The notes under the pieces are model-generated. The model made no database searches. It was not told where the DNA came from and was given only the letters and a program-made list of their open reading frames with translations. Made by a program: the position numbers and the translations under genes. DNA of 64,000 nucleotides from Ditylenchus dipsaci (lineage: Eukaryota > Nematoda > Chromadorea > Rhabditida > Anguinidae), in NCBI GenBank assembly GCA_004194705.1, contig SADC01000916.1, positions 62,001 to 126,000 on the forward strand, given 5' to 3'. Shown in pieces: positions 1-10,724 of the stretch; within the stretch, counting starts at the first letter, position 1; each line of letters opens with the position of its first letter.

Positions 1-716
1 AAATTTTCGGATATTCGAACCAGCAACCTCTACATCACTCCTTAGAATCGCTCAGAACCACATCCAGAGTGGTCAAAAGGCAAAATAACTGGTTTTTTAG
101 GGGTTGACCGAAAGGGGGGGGGGGTGAACTTTTTGCAAAAAATTGATTGAGCGGATCAGAATTCCAGTCCGATGGGCTTAATCGCCAGAATTCCAGATTT
201 TTGGTGGTTTGTAATGCTTTGTAATGGTTCAGGGTGGATTAGTGTGGAATTCTGGGCGATTAAGCCCATCGGACTGGAATTCTGATCCGCTCAATCGATT
301 TCTTGCAAAAAGTTTACCTCTCCCCTTCAGTCAACCCCCCAAAAAACCAGTTATTTCTGCCTATTGGCTACTCAGACGTGAGTTCTGGGCAATCCTAATA
401 AGGAGAGGGGTTGGTGTAGTGCCTTAAGTACTTAGAAGGGAGGTCGCTGGTTCGAATTCGGGGTGCAGAAATAAATAAAAAATTAGAAAAAAATTGCCCT
501 TCAGTGTGCCTCTCAGTCTGCCTCCTACTCCTTTTCATTTTCAAGTCTTTTAAAAGTTGCCATTCACTCTCAGTCTGCCTTTCACTCTCCCTCTGACTTC
601 CGACACCCACTGAGAGTGAAAGTGAGAGTGAGGCCAAAGTCAGAGGGAGTGAAAGTTTGTTGTGTGTCCAATGTGAGAGTGAGAGTGGAGGTGAAAATCC
701 GCTAATTGGACACGAG
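1..716. mobile_element. tRNA-headed palindrome, family A, copy 1 (left end cut by window)
   Basis: Inverted arms (about 105-200 and 230-345; GGCGATTAAGCCCATCGGAC on the right) around a short spacer, with tRNA-like sequence pointing outward on both sides: minus strand at 10-90 (B-box-like GGTTCGAATATCC) and plus strand at 403-468 (TTGGTGTAGTGCC, then GGTTCGAATTC). Outer arms are AGTGAGAGTGAGAG-rich and end CTAATTGGACACGAGG. Confidence 0.7.
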
Positions 717-1684
717 GCTTCAGTGTTAGGGCGCACTTTCCAGAAACTTTTACCTTGAAAATTAACCATTTTGACTAAAATTGAAAATTTTTTAAAAGTG
801 TCAGTAATTGATATTTTACCTCTAAAAAGACCTACGGGTAATGTTCGGTCACATTTAGAGGTTTGCAAGAACGTCTTTAATGGCTATTTTTGATCAGCTC
901 TCAAGGCCGCAATAAATAAGACTAGGCCTCATTTCTCTTAAACCCCCATATAACTAACGTTATAGTCGGTCCTCACACTTTTCAACTATCAGAGCCTTGA
1001 TTGTACCTGTTTATACAGTCGAGTCTCTCTATAGCGAACTGAAATTTGAGAAATATTTTTTAGCGAGAAATAGTTTTTGTCAATTCTTGTTCAATGGCAA
1101 ACGTTCAAGCACACGATCTAACACTTTGTTTGCGTATTTTTACTGCTATTGTATGTTTTTCGTTTTTAGATTGAAAATGTCGTATAGCGCGCAAAAGCTC
1201 CTTCTCGAGCATCTTCATAAGGTTTACGCTGGACATCAAATGCGGAATGAAGCAAAATTGGTAGCGGAGTTCATCAAGCAATTAGAGAAAGACAAAAACC
1301 CATTGAAGAAAAATGAAAAGGCTGTACTCGATCCTTATGCTCTTACACAATGACGAGAAATCCTCAATCCTCAATCTTGAATCGCCAATCTTCAATCTCA
1401 ACCTCAATCCTCAACTTTGATCGTTCACAATGGAAGTTGAGGATTGAAGTTGAAGATGAGGTTGAAGATTGGCGATTGAGGATTGACGATTTACCGTCAT
1501 TGTGAACGATCAAGGTTGAGAATTGAGGTTAAAAAGTGACGGTCAAGTGTACACTCCCCACATTTCTTCCCCTAATAAGATTCTATACTTTTATTCTCGC
1601 GACTCTGTCTTCCGAAAATTATGCCAAATGGAGGATAACTCTTATAACAGCCGAAAAGTTAACATTGAGCCTATAGGGTAAAAT

Positions 1685-1813
1685 CCCAACTGGCAGCCGT
1701 TCCAACTGGCAGCCCCCAACTGGCAGCCCTCCAACTGGCAGCCCCCAACTGGCAGCCCTCCCAACTGGCAGCCCCAACTGCAGCCTTCCAACTGGCAGCC
1801 CCCGACTGGCAGC
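1685..1813. repeat. Minisatellite, unit CCAACTGGCAGCCCC
   Basis: About nine copies of a 14-16 bp unit with small length variants. Confidence 0.9.
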
Positions 1814-2083
1814 TTTTTTCAAATTTATATAGCCCTGACACGGAATAATGTTTCAAATTAAAAAGCCGTCGTGTGTCTGTTCTAGTATTGGCACTTCTTA
1901 GTCCCCCCCATACCCGGATATTTCAAAAATGACCCAAAATCATCTCCCCACTCATTTTTTCTGCACATTTGGATTGTATGAAAAACATTTTTTTAAATTT
2001 GGTTATATGAGGGGGGGGGGGAGGGGAACTAAAGAAATATTACTAAACGCTTGAGGATTTTGAACAGTTTTTTACTTTCTGGG

Positions 2084-2365
2084 GCATACCGCATAAATAA
2101 ACTCTGGTATGCATATGTTTTTATGCATCCAAAGTCATTTTCGAATGATTTGTGTCTCAGGCATGTGTGTGTGCGCATCTCAACCCTAAGCCACAATATA
2201 ATTAAAAGGCAATCAGACATTTTCAGACTTCACTGCAAATATGAATACGCTAATGAAATGAATACGCTCGGTTGGTTAGAGATGCGCGCACAGACTTACC
2301 TGAGACATAATTCCGAGCAAGACTCTTGATCAAAAATGCATTAGAGAGTCTTTTTGCCCAGCTCC
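2084..2365. mobile_element. GC-core MITE family, copy 1
   Basis: Begins CTGGGGCATACCGCATAAA, contains CTCAGGCATGTGTGTGTGCG and the inverse TTAGAGATGCGCGCACAGAC, and ends near GCCCAGCTCC. Related copies are at 16.3, 30.7, 45.4, 51.1 and 59.6 kb; here the GC-rich centre is decayed. Confidence 0.65.
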
Positions 2366-2490
2366 AGCAAGAAAAATGTGATAGATCACTGAAAAATTAC
2401 CCTAAAAAAAAAGGATGAATCTGAAAAGTGCCACTTTTTGGCTGAAAAGGGCCACCCTTCAGCTAAAAGAAATAAAGTGAGAGTTTTTCT

Positions 2491-2615
2491 GTCAGTTGGG
2501 GGCTGCCAGTCGGGGCTGCCAGTTGGGAAGGCTGCCAGTTGGGGCTGCCAGTTGGGAGGGCTGCCAGTTGGGGCTGTCAGTTGGGAGGGCTGCCAGTTGG
2601 GGGCTGTCAGTTGGG
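2491..2615. repeat. Minisatellite, inverse of the 1685 array
   Basis: About eight copies of GGGGCTGCCAGTTGG, the exact reverse complement of the 1685-1813 unit. Confidence 0.9.
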
Positions 2616-2737
2616 TGTCGTTCACCTATAGCAACTTTGCCAATTTTCTTACAATCTCGTCTCTGAATATATCTCAATTATTTTTTCTTACTATCTTGCA
2701 GCCTGCTATCTTCGCCAATTGAGTTACTGGACAGATA

Positions 2738-3432
2738 ATGGTCGCCAAGTTCGAAAAAGCAGTGTTTTCAGCGAATTACGAGAAGGTGCGCAATGCTTAA
2801 CTTATCGAATCCGTTCGTCAACATCTGAAGCTCTATAACAAGGCCAACAAGACTACATGAATCAGATGGAATGTCATATGTCTGTGATGAAATCTGTGTG
2901 CAAGTCAATGCTCCTTTCCTCCTCAGAACGTGTGACTGGTTACGTTTTTGTTTTTGGTTAAGTCGCAGCTTATTTTAATTTATTCAGAATCGTTTTGGAC
3001 CCAATCCATCTCGTTTCAAAGGAGTGCTCTTCTCAGTTGATGGCACTTCAGTGATGGACGCAAGCAATGATGGGGATTCTAAACTGGCAAAGAAGACGAG
3101 GATGATCACAAAGGTATTAAGAAACACAGTCGACGCCCGATTTGAAGGAAATGATTTTGCGAGCAGGAGCATATCTAAAATTTGAATTGGCAAAAAAATC
3201 GGGCTGAAAAAGTGTCGGACCCTAGGTGGGAACGAACTTTTCACCAGTCCCTCGAGTGTCCTTAAATCGAGCGTCGACTGTACATTTATCATATTTTCCA
3301 CAGTTTGTTTCTATTGTTTAGTTTCTACGACAGCAGTCTGAGTCAGAGATAAGTCCTGCGACAAGGAAAATCGTCCAGCAATTTACCTATGTGCTCCTCA
3401 GCAAAGCCAAGAAACAAGAAAGCCAAGTCTAG
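2738..3432 (+). pseudogene. Decayed MADF-domain protein gene inside the Harbinger-like element
   Basis: ATG 2738 reads MVAKFEKAVFSANYEKVRNA, TAA, then in the same frame LIESVRQHLKLYNKANK; a one-base shift continues DYMNQMECHMSVMKSVCKSM. LIE.VR.H..LY.K..K.Y is the MADF (Myb/SANT-like DNA-binding) signature. Exon 2 (2988-3113, TATTCAG to AAG/GTATT) and exon 3 (3322-3432, ending TAG) are open, both phase 0: NRFGPNPSRFKGVLFSVDG and FLRQQSESEISPATRKIVQQ. PIF/Harbinger elements typically encode such a Myb-like accessory protein beside the transposase. A 154-bp fold-back element sits in intron 2. No transposase is visible. Confidence 0.55.
3127..3280. mobile_element. Tc1/pogo-like fold-back, CAGTCGACGC termini
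   Basis: CAGTCGACGC and GCGTCGACTG form the ends; TA follows on the right. It sits in the second intron of the MADF gene and contains the family module ending CGGACCCTAGGTGGGAACGA. Confidence 0.7.
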
Positions 3433-4290
3433 AAGTCCAGTGAATAGAAGTAATCATCACCATTGATGTTAGTGCATCAAGTTTTGTCGAATTTTTCGTT
3501 AAATGAATTACATTTTTCGTTAAATAAATTACTGGACTCGAATTTTTGTGATTTTGTGATGACCTCAAGTAGATAACCATTTAGTTTAATTGGTTTACGA
3601 CCAAGCACAAATTGTATTGATATTCACTATCCTAAGGGGATATCCTCTTTATCACTCAAGTGTCCACATCAGGAATTTTATTTTAGTGATAAAAACACCA
3701 GAAATTTTAAATATGTTATGTAGCTCACGAAGTTATTTAACGTATCTGAGATTCAGATGGTTATGATAAGGGAGCTTTTATTCACGCAGTATACACCTAA
3801 ATGAACCAGAATGATACAAGAAAAAATTTCCTGACCACTGTGTGTAGACATAGACCACTGAGGGTGGATTAGAAAAATTGAAGGTTGGTCATGACCAGAG
3901 AGGTTAATCAAGAACATTGAGGATAATGTCTGATTAATTTGAGGGTAATCAGGAGAAATGAAAGTGAATCACGACTCTCGAGTGTATGTCATGAACATTG
4001 TGGGTGAATCAGGACCACAAGGCTGGTCACGACTATTGAGATTAATCAAGAACAAACTTATCAAAATAAATTATATCCTATGAAAGGAAGAGGATTTGCG
4101 TAAATTAACTTCGAAAAACAAAAAACAAAAAAAACGTGTCTAAAAAATCAGAAGATGCTGAAACCAGGTAAACCCTACTTAACCGGAAACCGAGTAATGC
4201 AAAAAAAAGCCGACAATATCACCTCTGACAGAATACTGACAAACAAATCCTAACTTTGATCTCAAAAAATTAAAAAAAATTGCCTTACTC
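3433..4290. other. Gene-free interior of the Harbinger-like element
   Basis: AT-rich, with the tandem repeat at 3837-4052 and no supportable coding region. Confidence 0.5.
3837..4052. repeat. Degenerate tandem repeat, roughly 25-bp period
   Basis: Recurring GACCACTGAGGGTGGATTAG-like units (for example AACATTGTGGGTGAATCAG), heavily diverged. Confidence 0.6.
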
Positions 4291-5086
4291 ACCTCTATGG
4301 GTTGAGGATTGAAGATCATGTTCAGCTTGAGAAAATATTGCGAAAATGTTGTCGACGAACATTTTCTTCAGCTAAAGCTGAAGCTCAATCTTCAAAAATA
4401 AAAGCGTTCATTAGGTTGCGGATTGAAATTGAAGATTGAGGATTGAAGTTGAGGATGAATATTGAGGATTGAGGAATTTTTAATGAAAGGTCTCATGAAA
4501 ATCCTCAATCCTCAACTTCAACCTCAACCTCAATCCTCCATTGTGTATGAGGCATTAAGAACTTTCTTCGAGTTTGTCTGAAGCCTCCCGGCCTAAGTTC
4601 ACCCCGAAAGTCTGTTATAATTTTTGTTTGTTCATTCGAATTTTTTCTATCACAGATTGAAGTCAAGGGTGCAAGTCTTGCAAAAGAAGTGGAACAGATA
4701 ATCGAAAGAGTCATGGAAACTCTTACAAATGCAAGATTTTCTTGGTTCGCAATTACAAATACATAAATTTATTAGGAGGTTGAATTGCGAGGCGTGACTC
4801 CTAAGTTTGAAGCGAAGCCTGCCAGATTCCATGGATTGCCGGAAGAGGACACAGCTAAGGTTGTTTATCTTAAACATACTGCAAGAAGTTTCCATCTTTA
4901 TGATTTTTTGCAGTTGAAAGTGCAGGAAGATATCGCTCATTGCAGCAAGAACCAACAAAGCGATAAGACAGAGAATTTGAATTTGAGCAAAGCCGTCAAT
5001 CCAAGCAAGCCCAGCCGCAGAATTATCATGCCTTTGATGAGATACAAGATAGTTTGTTATCTTTTTAGGATTCAGATGAAAAAAGA

Positions 5087-5197
5087 GGTTCTTATCGGTT
5101 ATCCGCACCCCACCTAATTGTTTAATAAATATGATGATGATGTAACTTGACTATTTTGTGGAAAAAGTAGGTGGGGTGCGGATAACCGATAAGAACC
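5087..5197. mobile_element. Small palindromic insertion in paralog copy 1
   Basis: GGTTCTTATCGGTTATCCGC ... inverse. Absent from copies 2 and 3, which read AAAAAAAGACTTTTTAGG at this point. Confidence 0.8.
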
Positions 5198-6009
5198 CTT
5201 ACTTTTTAGGTCCACAAGAAAGCAAAGGATTCTACTGATCAGCGTACAAGCGATGTCGTTGGACAAAATTCTGCTATCGCGTGTCCTGCCGAAAATACCA
5301 AGGTTTGTATTATTTTAGTTGGGATCTTTTAAACTTGAATTGCTCTTTGATTGACGGTTAGAGATAACAAGTTGTGCAGAAATTTGTCAAAGTTTTCATT
5401 TTTGAAAAATTTATCTAACTGTCCTCACATTCTCTAGATATGGCACTACCTGTGAAGTATTTTATGATATTGTGCAGATATTAGCATTGAAAGTCTGCCA
5501 CCCCCTTCTGACTTTGACTAAAACTTCTCACAATTAGTTATTAATCGAATAAATAGAGTTTCTTTGGTCAGTGCAGAATCTTTATATTTCATGATGTCAT
5601 GCTAATTTGTAGTTGTTTAGGCCTTGCAAACGCAGTCTTTCCCTACGGTTAGCTTATCTTTCCTGTCTTATTATCTTAAAGAGAATTTTAGAATTTGAAG
5701 AGATTAAAGGCATCGTCACAGTTACCTACTCTATTGCGGACATAAGTCACGATCCAGACAGTTTGAAAATCGAGTTTGAGACCAAGTATGCTTTTCCTCT
5801 TAAAATTTAATCATCGAATGCTGATATCTCTCTGGTGGTTCTAGTTCATACCGTGTTCGCGGAGAAACCACTGATGGAAACCGCTTCGAGATCAAGAGGA
5901 CAATTTAATGGTATGTATTTGACAACATTGCTTCAAATGAGTCGCATATCATTTTCTATGTCTTTAAGGCAATGACAACATTGCCACAAAGGGGGCGGGG
6001 GTAGAGGGC

Positions 6010-6348
6010 AAAGCCATTTAGGTCTGAAAAAGTCATTTCGGTGACGCAGTGCTTAAGCGTTCGCGTTTTTTGGCCTAAAATGGTGTTGTTTGTGTTGCAG
6101 GCTCAATCTCACGTAGTGGCACAATATTTTTTTGGCTTGTTTGATCATTTATAGGGTAATTTGGGTCGCTGATTCCGAATCTGACGTCAAAAAAGTTTAA
6201 TTACCTCTAAACTGGCAAACAAGCCGAAAAATGGTGTGCCACTACGTGGGATTGAACCTGCAACACAAAAACAACATAATTTTGGCCAAAAAACGCGAAC
6301 GCTTACGCACTGCGCCATATAGGCCACTTTTTCAAACCTAAATGGCTT
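6010..6348. mobile_element. tRNA-headed palindrome, family B, copy 1
   Basis: Ends AAGCCATTTAGGT and ACCTAAATGGCTT. Each arm begins with an inward-facing tRNA-like sequence: A-box-like GACGCAGTGCTTAAGCG and B-box-like sequence on the left arm, and the inverse (TGCAGGTTCAATCCC equivalent) on the right arm. It lies in the last intron of the unknown gene, copy 1; the intron of copy 2 lacks it. Confidence 0.8.
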
Positions 6349-6809
6349 GCTTCCCCCATTAAATGAGTCTCATATTACTTTTTAGGCCGAAATAATTCCC
6401 GAGAAATCCCAGGTTCAGGTTGACATGAGCTTTCTGATAGTAACGCTTTTCAAGAAGATAAGAGTTAATGATTGGTCGCAACTTCATGCCGTTGAGTGAA
6501 CTAGGAACTTCCATCTCTGCTACTACTTTGATTTTGTCTGTTCTTCTAGTCTCAGAATAAAGTATGATTGGTGCTCGCGACCCTGTTCGTTATTATGTAT
6601 TCTATGTGTATATTTATTTTTCGGTTTTCATGTAGTTTCACTTTTTTAGCGCCAGATTCAAAAAAAACAGCTACCAAATTGAGTACTGGGCGTTCAACGT
6701 TCACTGAATTACCGTCACTTTTTCATCACTGTTAAACGCAAAGTGAGCACCTTTCGAATTTTTAATCTAATTTTAAAAGAAACTATGGCTGTTGAAAAAG
6801 TTAGGATTA

Positions 6810-7225
6810 CAGTCGACGCTTTTACTTAGGACTTCCAAGGGACCGGCCAACTTACCGGGTTTGTCACTTTTTTACCTCAAGTTTTTTATACCTTTGCTAG
6901 TTCTCTTTTGACAGTCTGGTCCAAATATTGCAAGGATTCTGATTTTGCGGATCGTTTTCTAAAATCCCAATGCTTTTGCTTTAAAAAATCCAAAACTCTA
7001 TTTAATAAACATGTATTTTCGATAGAGCCTGTCCTAATTAAGAGCTTTTGCTTTTACAGAGCAAAAAATTTAAGACTTTTAGAAAACGATCGGGAAAATC
7101 GGAATCCTTGCGATATTGGGACCAGACTGTCAAACAGAACTAGAAAAGTTTTAAAAAATAGAGCTAAAAAAAGTGTAGGACTCGAGGTGGGAACGAACTT
7201 CTGTCCTAAGTGGGGGGTGTCCTAA
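6810..7225. mobile_element. Tc1/pogo-like fold-back, truncated on the right
   Basis: Begins TA/CAGTCGACGC like 21606-22035 but ends at CCTAAGTAAGAG, where segment copy 2 begins. Confidence 0.7.
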
Positions 7226-7965
7226 GTAAGAGTTCCAGATTTTTAGTGGTTTGGAATGGTTCAGGGTGGATTAGTGTGGAATTCTGGGCGATTAAGCCCA
7301 CCGGACTGGAATTCTGATCCGCTTAATCGATTTTTTGCAAAAAGTTCACCCCTCCCCTTCATTAGCCCTCCTTCAGTCAACCTCCAAAAACCAGTTATTT
7401 CTGCTATTGGCTACTCAGACGTGAGTTCTGGGCAATCCTAATAAGGAGAGGGGTTGGTGTAGTGCCTTAAGTACTTAGAAGGGAGGTCGCTGGTTCGAAT
7501 CCGGGGTGCAGAAATAAATAAAAAATAAGAAAAAATTTGCCCTTTAGTGTGCCTCCGAGTCTGCCTCCTACTCCTTTCATTTTCAAGTCTTTTAAAAGTT
7601 TCCATTCACTCTCAGTCTGCCTTTCACTCTCCCTCTGACTTCCGACACCCACTGAGAGTGAAAGTGAGAGTGAGGGCCAAAGTCAGAGGGAGAGTGAAAG
7701 GTTTGTTGTGTGTCCAATGTGAGAGTGAGAGTGGAGGTGAAAATCCGCTAATTGGACACGAGGCTTCAGTGTTAGGGCGCACTTTCCAGAAACTTTTACC
7801 TTGAAAATTAACCATTTTGACTAAAATTGAAAAAATTTGAAAAGGGTCAGTAATTGATATTTTACCTCTAAAAAGACCTACGGGTAATGTTCGGTCACAT
7901 TTTAGAGGTTTGCAAGAACGTCTTTAATGGCTATTTTTGATCAGCTCTCAGGCCGCAATAAATAA
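7226..7965. mobile_element. tRNA-headed palindrome family A, right half (copy 2a)
   Basis: Starts abruptly at TTCCAGATTTTTAGTGG; the left arm is missing. tRNA-like segment 7446-7510 with TTGGTGTAGTGCC and GGTTCGAATCC. Confidence 0.7.
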
Positions 7966-8072
7966 GACTAGGCCTTCATTTCTTTTAAACCCCATATAAC
8001 TAACGTTATAGTCGGTCCTCACAATTTTCAACTATTAGAGCCTTGATTGTACCTGTTAATACAGTCGAGTCT

Positions 8073-8971
8073 GGTATAGCAACAACTCGCTACAACAAAT
8101 GACTCGCTACAACGACTCGCTACACATGCGACTCGCTACAACGACTCGCTACAGCAATTTTTTTAAATGTCTTATATTTTATCAAAACAATTTATTTTTT
8201 TTATACTTAGGCGTAACCTTAGGTACAGGGTGAGCCAGCGAATGTTAGGACGGACTTAAATGTGTGGGTTTTGAAACATAAATTCTGTCCCTTTTCGATA
8301 AGTAAGTAAGCGGTAGGTAAATTTATAAATTGAAAAGATGCTCCAAATTGATTCTAATTTTTTTCATCCAATCCATTGCAATGTGGAGTGTGCTGTACTT
8401 TGGCCGCGAAGCGGCCAAATACCCTTGGTATTGTCGTCGCAAAAGGTGTGAAATAGGTGACAAGTGACAAAAGTTAGCTTAAAGAAAAATACTCTTTGAA
8501 GGGGGAGGTGGTAGTGCACTTGGGCTGCTTGTGGCTAACTTACTGGATACCTAGGTACGTTTAACTGAATGCTATCTTTTACTGGGTATCTCAACCTGAG
8601 TTTTACAATTCAAGTATATCACTTAGACTCATGTGTACCACCAAATGAATACTGTCACCGGTAGGTAACTAGCTCACAAAAAATACGAACAATTTTTGAA
8701 ATTTGCCAATTTTTTGGAACTTAGGCATATTTTAGACGCAGGGTAGGCCACCGCCACCGTAGGCCATCATAAGGGCTTAAATGTGTAGTTTGTATAATGA
8801 AAAACAAGGTAAGAAAAAAACCCAAAATTTCTGTAGCGAGTCGTTGTAGCGAGTTGAATGTGTAGCGAGTCGTTGTAGCGAGTTGAATGTGTAGCGAGTC
8901 GTTGTAGCGAGTCGCATGTGTAGCGAGTCGTTGTAGCGAGTCATTTGTTGTAGCGAGTCTTACGTCAGTCG
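8073..8971. mobile_element. Fold-back element with CTCGCTACAACGA arrays, copy 2a
   Basis: 899 bp. Left end has tandem GACTCGCTACAACGACTCGC units, right end the inverse (GTAGCGAGTCGTTGTAGCG). Flanked by TCGAGTCT (8065-8072, 8972-8979); copy 1 has one TCGAGTCT at 1019-1026 and no insertion. Interior shows no coding capacity. Confidence 0.8.
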
Positions 8972-9092
8972 TCGAGTCTCTCTATAGTGAACTGAAATTT
9001 GAGAAATATTTTTAGCGAGAAATAGTTTTGTCAATTTTTGTTAAATGGCAAACGTTTGAGCACATGATTTTACACTTTGTTTGGGTATTTTA

Positions 9093-9715
9093 AAAAGTTC
9101 ACCCTCCCCTTCATTAGCCCTCCCCTTCAGTCAACCTCCAAAAAACCAGTTATTTCTGCCTATTGGCTACTCAGACGTGAGTTCTGGGCAATCCTAATAA
9201 GGAGAGGGGTTGGTGTAGTGCTTAAGTACTTAGAAGGGAGGTCGCTGGTTCGAATCCGGGGTGCAGAAATAAATAAAAAATAAGAAAAAATTTGCCCTTT
9301 AGTGTGCCTCCGAGTCTGCCTCCTACTCCTTTTCATTTTCAAGTCTTTTAAAAGTTTCCATTCACTCTCAGTCTGCCTTTCACTCTCCCTCTGACTTCCG
9401 ACACCCACTGAGAGTGAAAGTGAGAGTGAGGGCCAAAGTCAGAGGGAGAGTGAAAGGTTTGTTGTGTGTCCAATGTGAGAGTGAGAGTGGAGGTGAAAAT
9501 CCGCTAATTGGACACGAGGCTTCAGTGTTAGGGCGCACTTTCCAGAAACTTTTACCTTGAAAATTAACCATTTTGACTAAAATTGAAAAAATTTGAAAAG
9601 GGTCAGTAATTGATATTTTACCTCTAAAAAGACCTACGGGTAATGTTCGGTCACATTTTAGAGGTTTGCAAGAACGTCTTTAATGGCTATTTTTGATCAG
9701 CTCTCAAGGCCGCAA
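9093..9715. mobile_element. tRNA-headed palindrome family A, right half (copy 2b)
   Basis: Starts AAAAAGTTCACCCTCCCC, inside the right arm. tRNA-like segment 9202-9266. Created by the tandem duplication of 7340-9090. Confidence 0.7.
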
Positions 9716-9839
9716 TAAATAAGACTAGGCCTTCATTTCTTTTAAACCCCATATAACTAACGTTATAGTCGGTCCTCACAATTTTCAACTATTAGAGCCT
9801 TGATTGTACCTGTTAATACAGTCGAGTCTGGTATAGCAA

Positions 9840-10724
9840 CAACTCGCTACAACAAATGACTCGCTACAACGACTCGCTACACATGCGACTCGCTACAACG
9901 ACTCGCTACAGCAATTTTTTTAAATGTCTTATATTTTATCAAAACAATTTATTTTTTTTATACTTAGGCGTAACCTTAGGTACAGGGTGAGCCAGCGAAT
10001 GTTAGGACGGACTTAAATGTGTGGGTTTTGAAACATAAATTCTGTCCTTTTCGATAAGTAAGTAAGCGGTAGTAAATTTATAAATTGAAAAGATGCTCCA
10101 AATTGATTCTAATTTTTTTCATCCCAATCCATTGCAATGTGAGTGTGCTGTACTTTGGCCGCGAAGCGGCCAAATACCCTTGGTATTGTCGTCGCAAAAG
10201 GTGTGAAATAGGTGACAAGTGACAAAAGTTAGCTTAAAGAAAATACTCTTTGAAGGGGGAGGTGGTAGTGCACTTGGGCTGCTGTGCTAACTTACTGGAT
10301 ACCTAGGTACGTTTAACTGAATGCTATCTTTTACTGGGTATCTCAACCTGAGTTTTACAATTCAAGTATATCACTTAGACTCATGTGTACCACCAAATGA
10401 ATACTGTCACCGGTAGGTAACTAGCTCACAAAAAATACCGAACAATTTTTGAAATTTGCCAATTTTTTGGAACTTAGGCATATTTTTAGACGCAGGGTAG
10501 GCCACCGCCACCGTAGGCCATCATAAGGGCTTAAATGTGTAGTTTGTATAATGAAAAACAAGGTAAGAAAAAACCCAAAAATTCTGTAGCGAGTCGTTGT
10601 AGCGAGTTGAATGTGTAGCGAGTCGTTGTAGCGAGTTGAATGTGTAGCGAGTCGTTGTAGCGAGTCGCATGTGTAGCGAGTCGTTGTAGCGAGTCATTTG
10701 TTGTAGCGAGTCTTACGTCAGTCG
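9840..10724. mobile_element. Fold-back element with CTCGCTACAACGA arrays, copy 2b
   Basis: Tandem-duplicated version of 8073-8971, differing by small indels; same TCGAGTCT flanks. Confidence 0.8.

Larger units (their letters stand above)
1672..2629. mobile_element. Fold-back element with minisatellite arms
   Basis: Ends TATAGGGTAAAATCCCAAC and, inverted, TATAGGTGAACGACACCCAA; inside each end is a tandem array of the same unit in opposite orientation. Probably TA-flanked. It is nested in the Harbinger-like element. Confidence 0.6.
1338..4554 (+). mobile_element. PIF/Harbinger-like element, 3.2 kb, TTA target duplication
   Basis: Termini TGCTCTTACACAATG and (inverted) TGCCTCATACACAATG, flanked by TTA at 1335-1337 and 4555-4557. 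The orthologous site in copies 2 and 3 reads CGATCCTTAAGAAC with a single TTA, so the insertion and its 3-bp duplication are seen directly. Subterminal regions (1365-1515 and 4290-4540) are rich in degenerate CCTCAATC units in opposite orientation. It contains the decayed MADF gene, a minisatellite-ended fold-back, a Tc1-like fold-back and a tandem repeat. No transposase was seen. Confidence 0.8.
1177..6499 (+). pseudogene. Unknown multi-exon gene, paralog copy 1, interrupted by a Harbinger-like insertion
   Basis: Not recognised as any family. Exon A has a TTTTTAG acceptor and ATG at 1177 (MSYSAQKLLLEHLHKVYAGH, EFIKQLEKDK) and is cut at 1337 by a 3.2-kb element. Further exons: B 4656 on (IEVKGASLAKEVEQIIER), C 4776-4859 (GVTPKFEAKPARFHGLPEED), D from 4914, E 5210-5302 (VHKKAKDSTDQRTSDVVGQN), F 5621-5910 (VTYSIADISHDPDSLKIEFE) and last exon 6386-6499 (AEIIPEKSQVQVDMSFLIV ... 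NDWSQLHAVE then TGA). The C-D intron is 54 nt. Exon F needs one indel to stay open. No membrane span or known motif is visible. The insertion in exon A makes this copy probably non-functional. Confidence 0.5.

Noticed and set aside
395..868. Open frame over the family A palindrome, repeated at 7624, 9380 and 17770
   Set aside because: It follows the repeat, includes the tRNA-like segment and AGTGAG simple sequence, and is antisense to any tRNA-derived transcript.
1365..1515. CCTCAATC-rich sequence considered as telomeric or CRISPR-like repeat
   Set aside because: Units are irregular without unique spacers; it forms inverted subterminal repeats of the Harbinger-like element.
5040..5070. Possible 17-nt intron GTTTGTTATCTTTTTAG in the unknown gene
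   Set aside because: Much shorter than other introns here, and frames on both sides are uncertain.
4650..5108. Minus-strand open frame of about 150 codons
   Set aside because: Antisense shadow of the unknown gene's exons B-D, which have splice sites on the plus strand.
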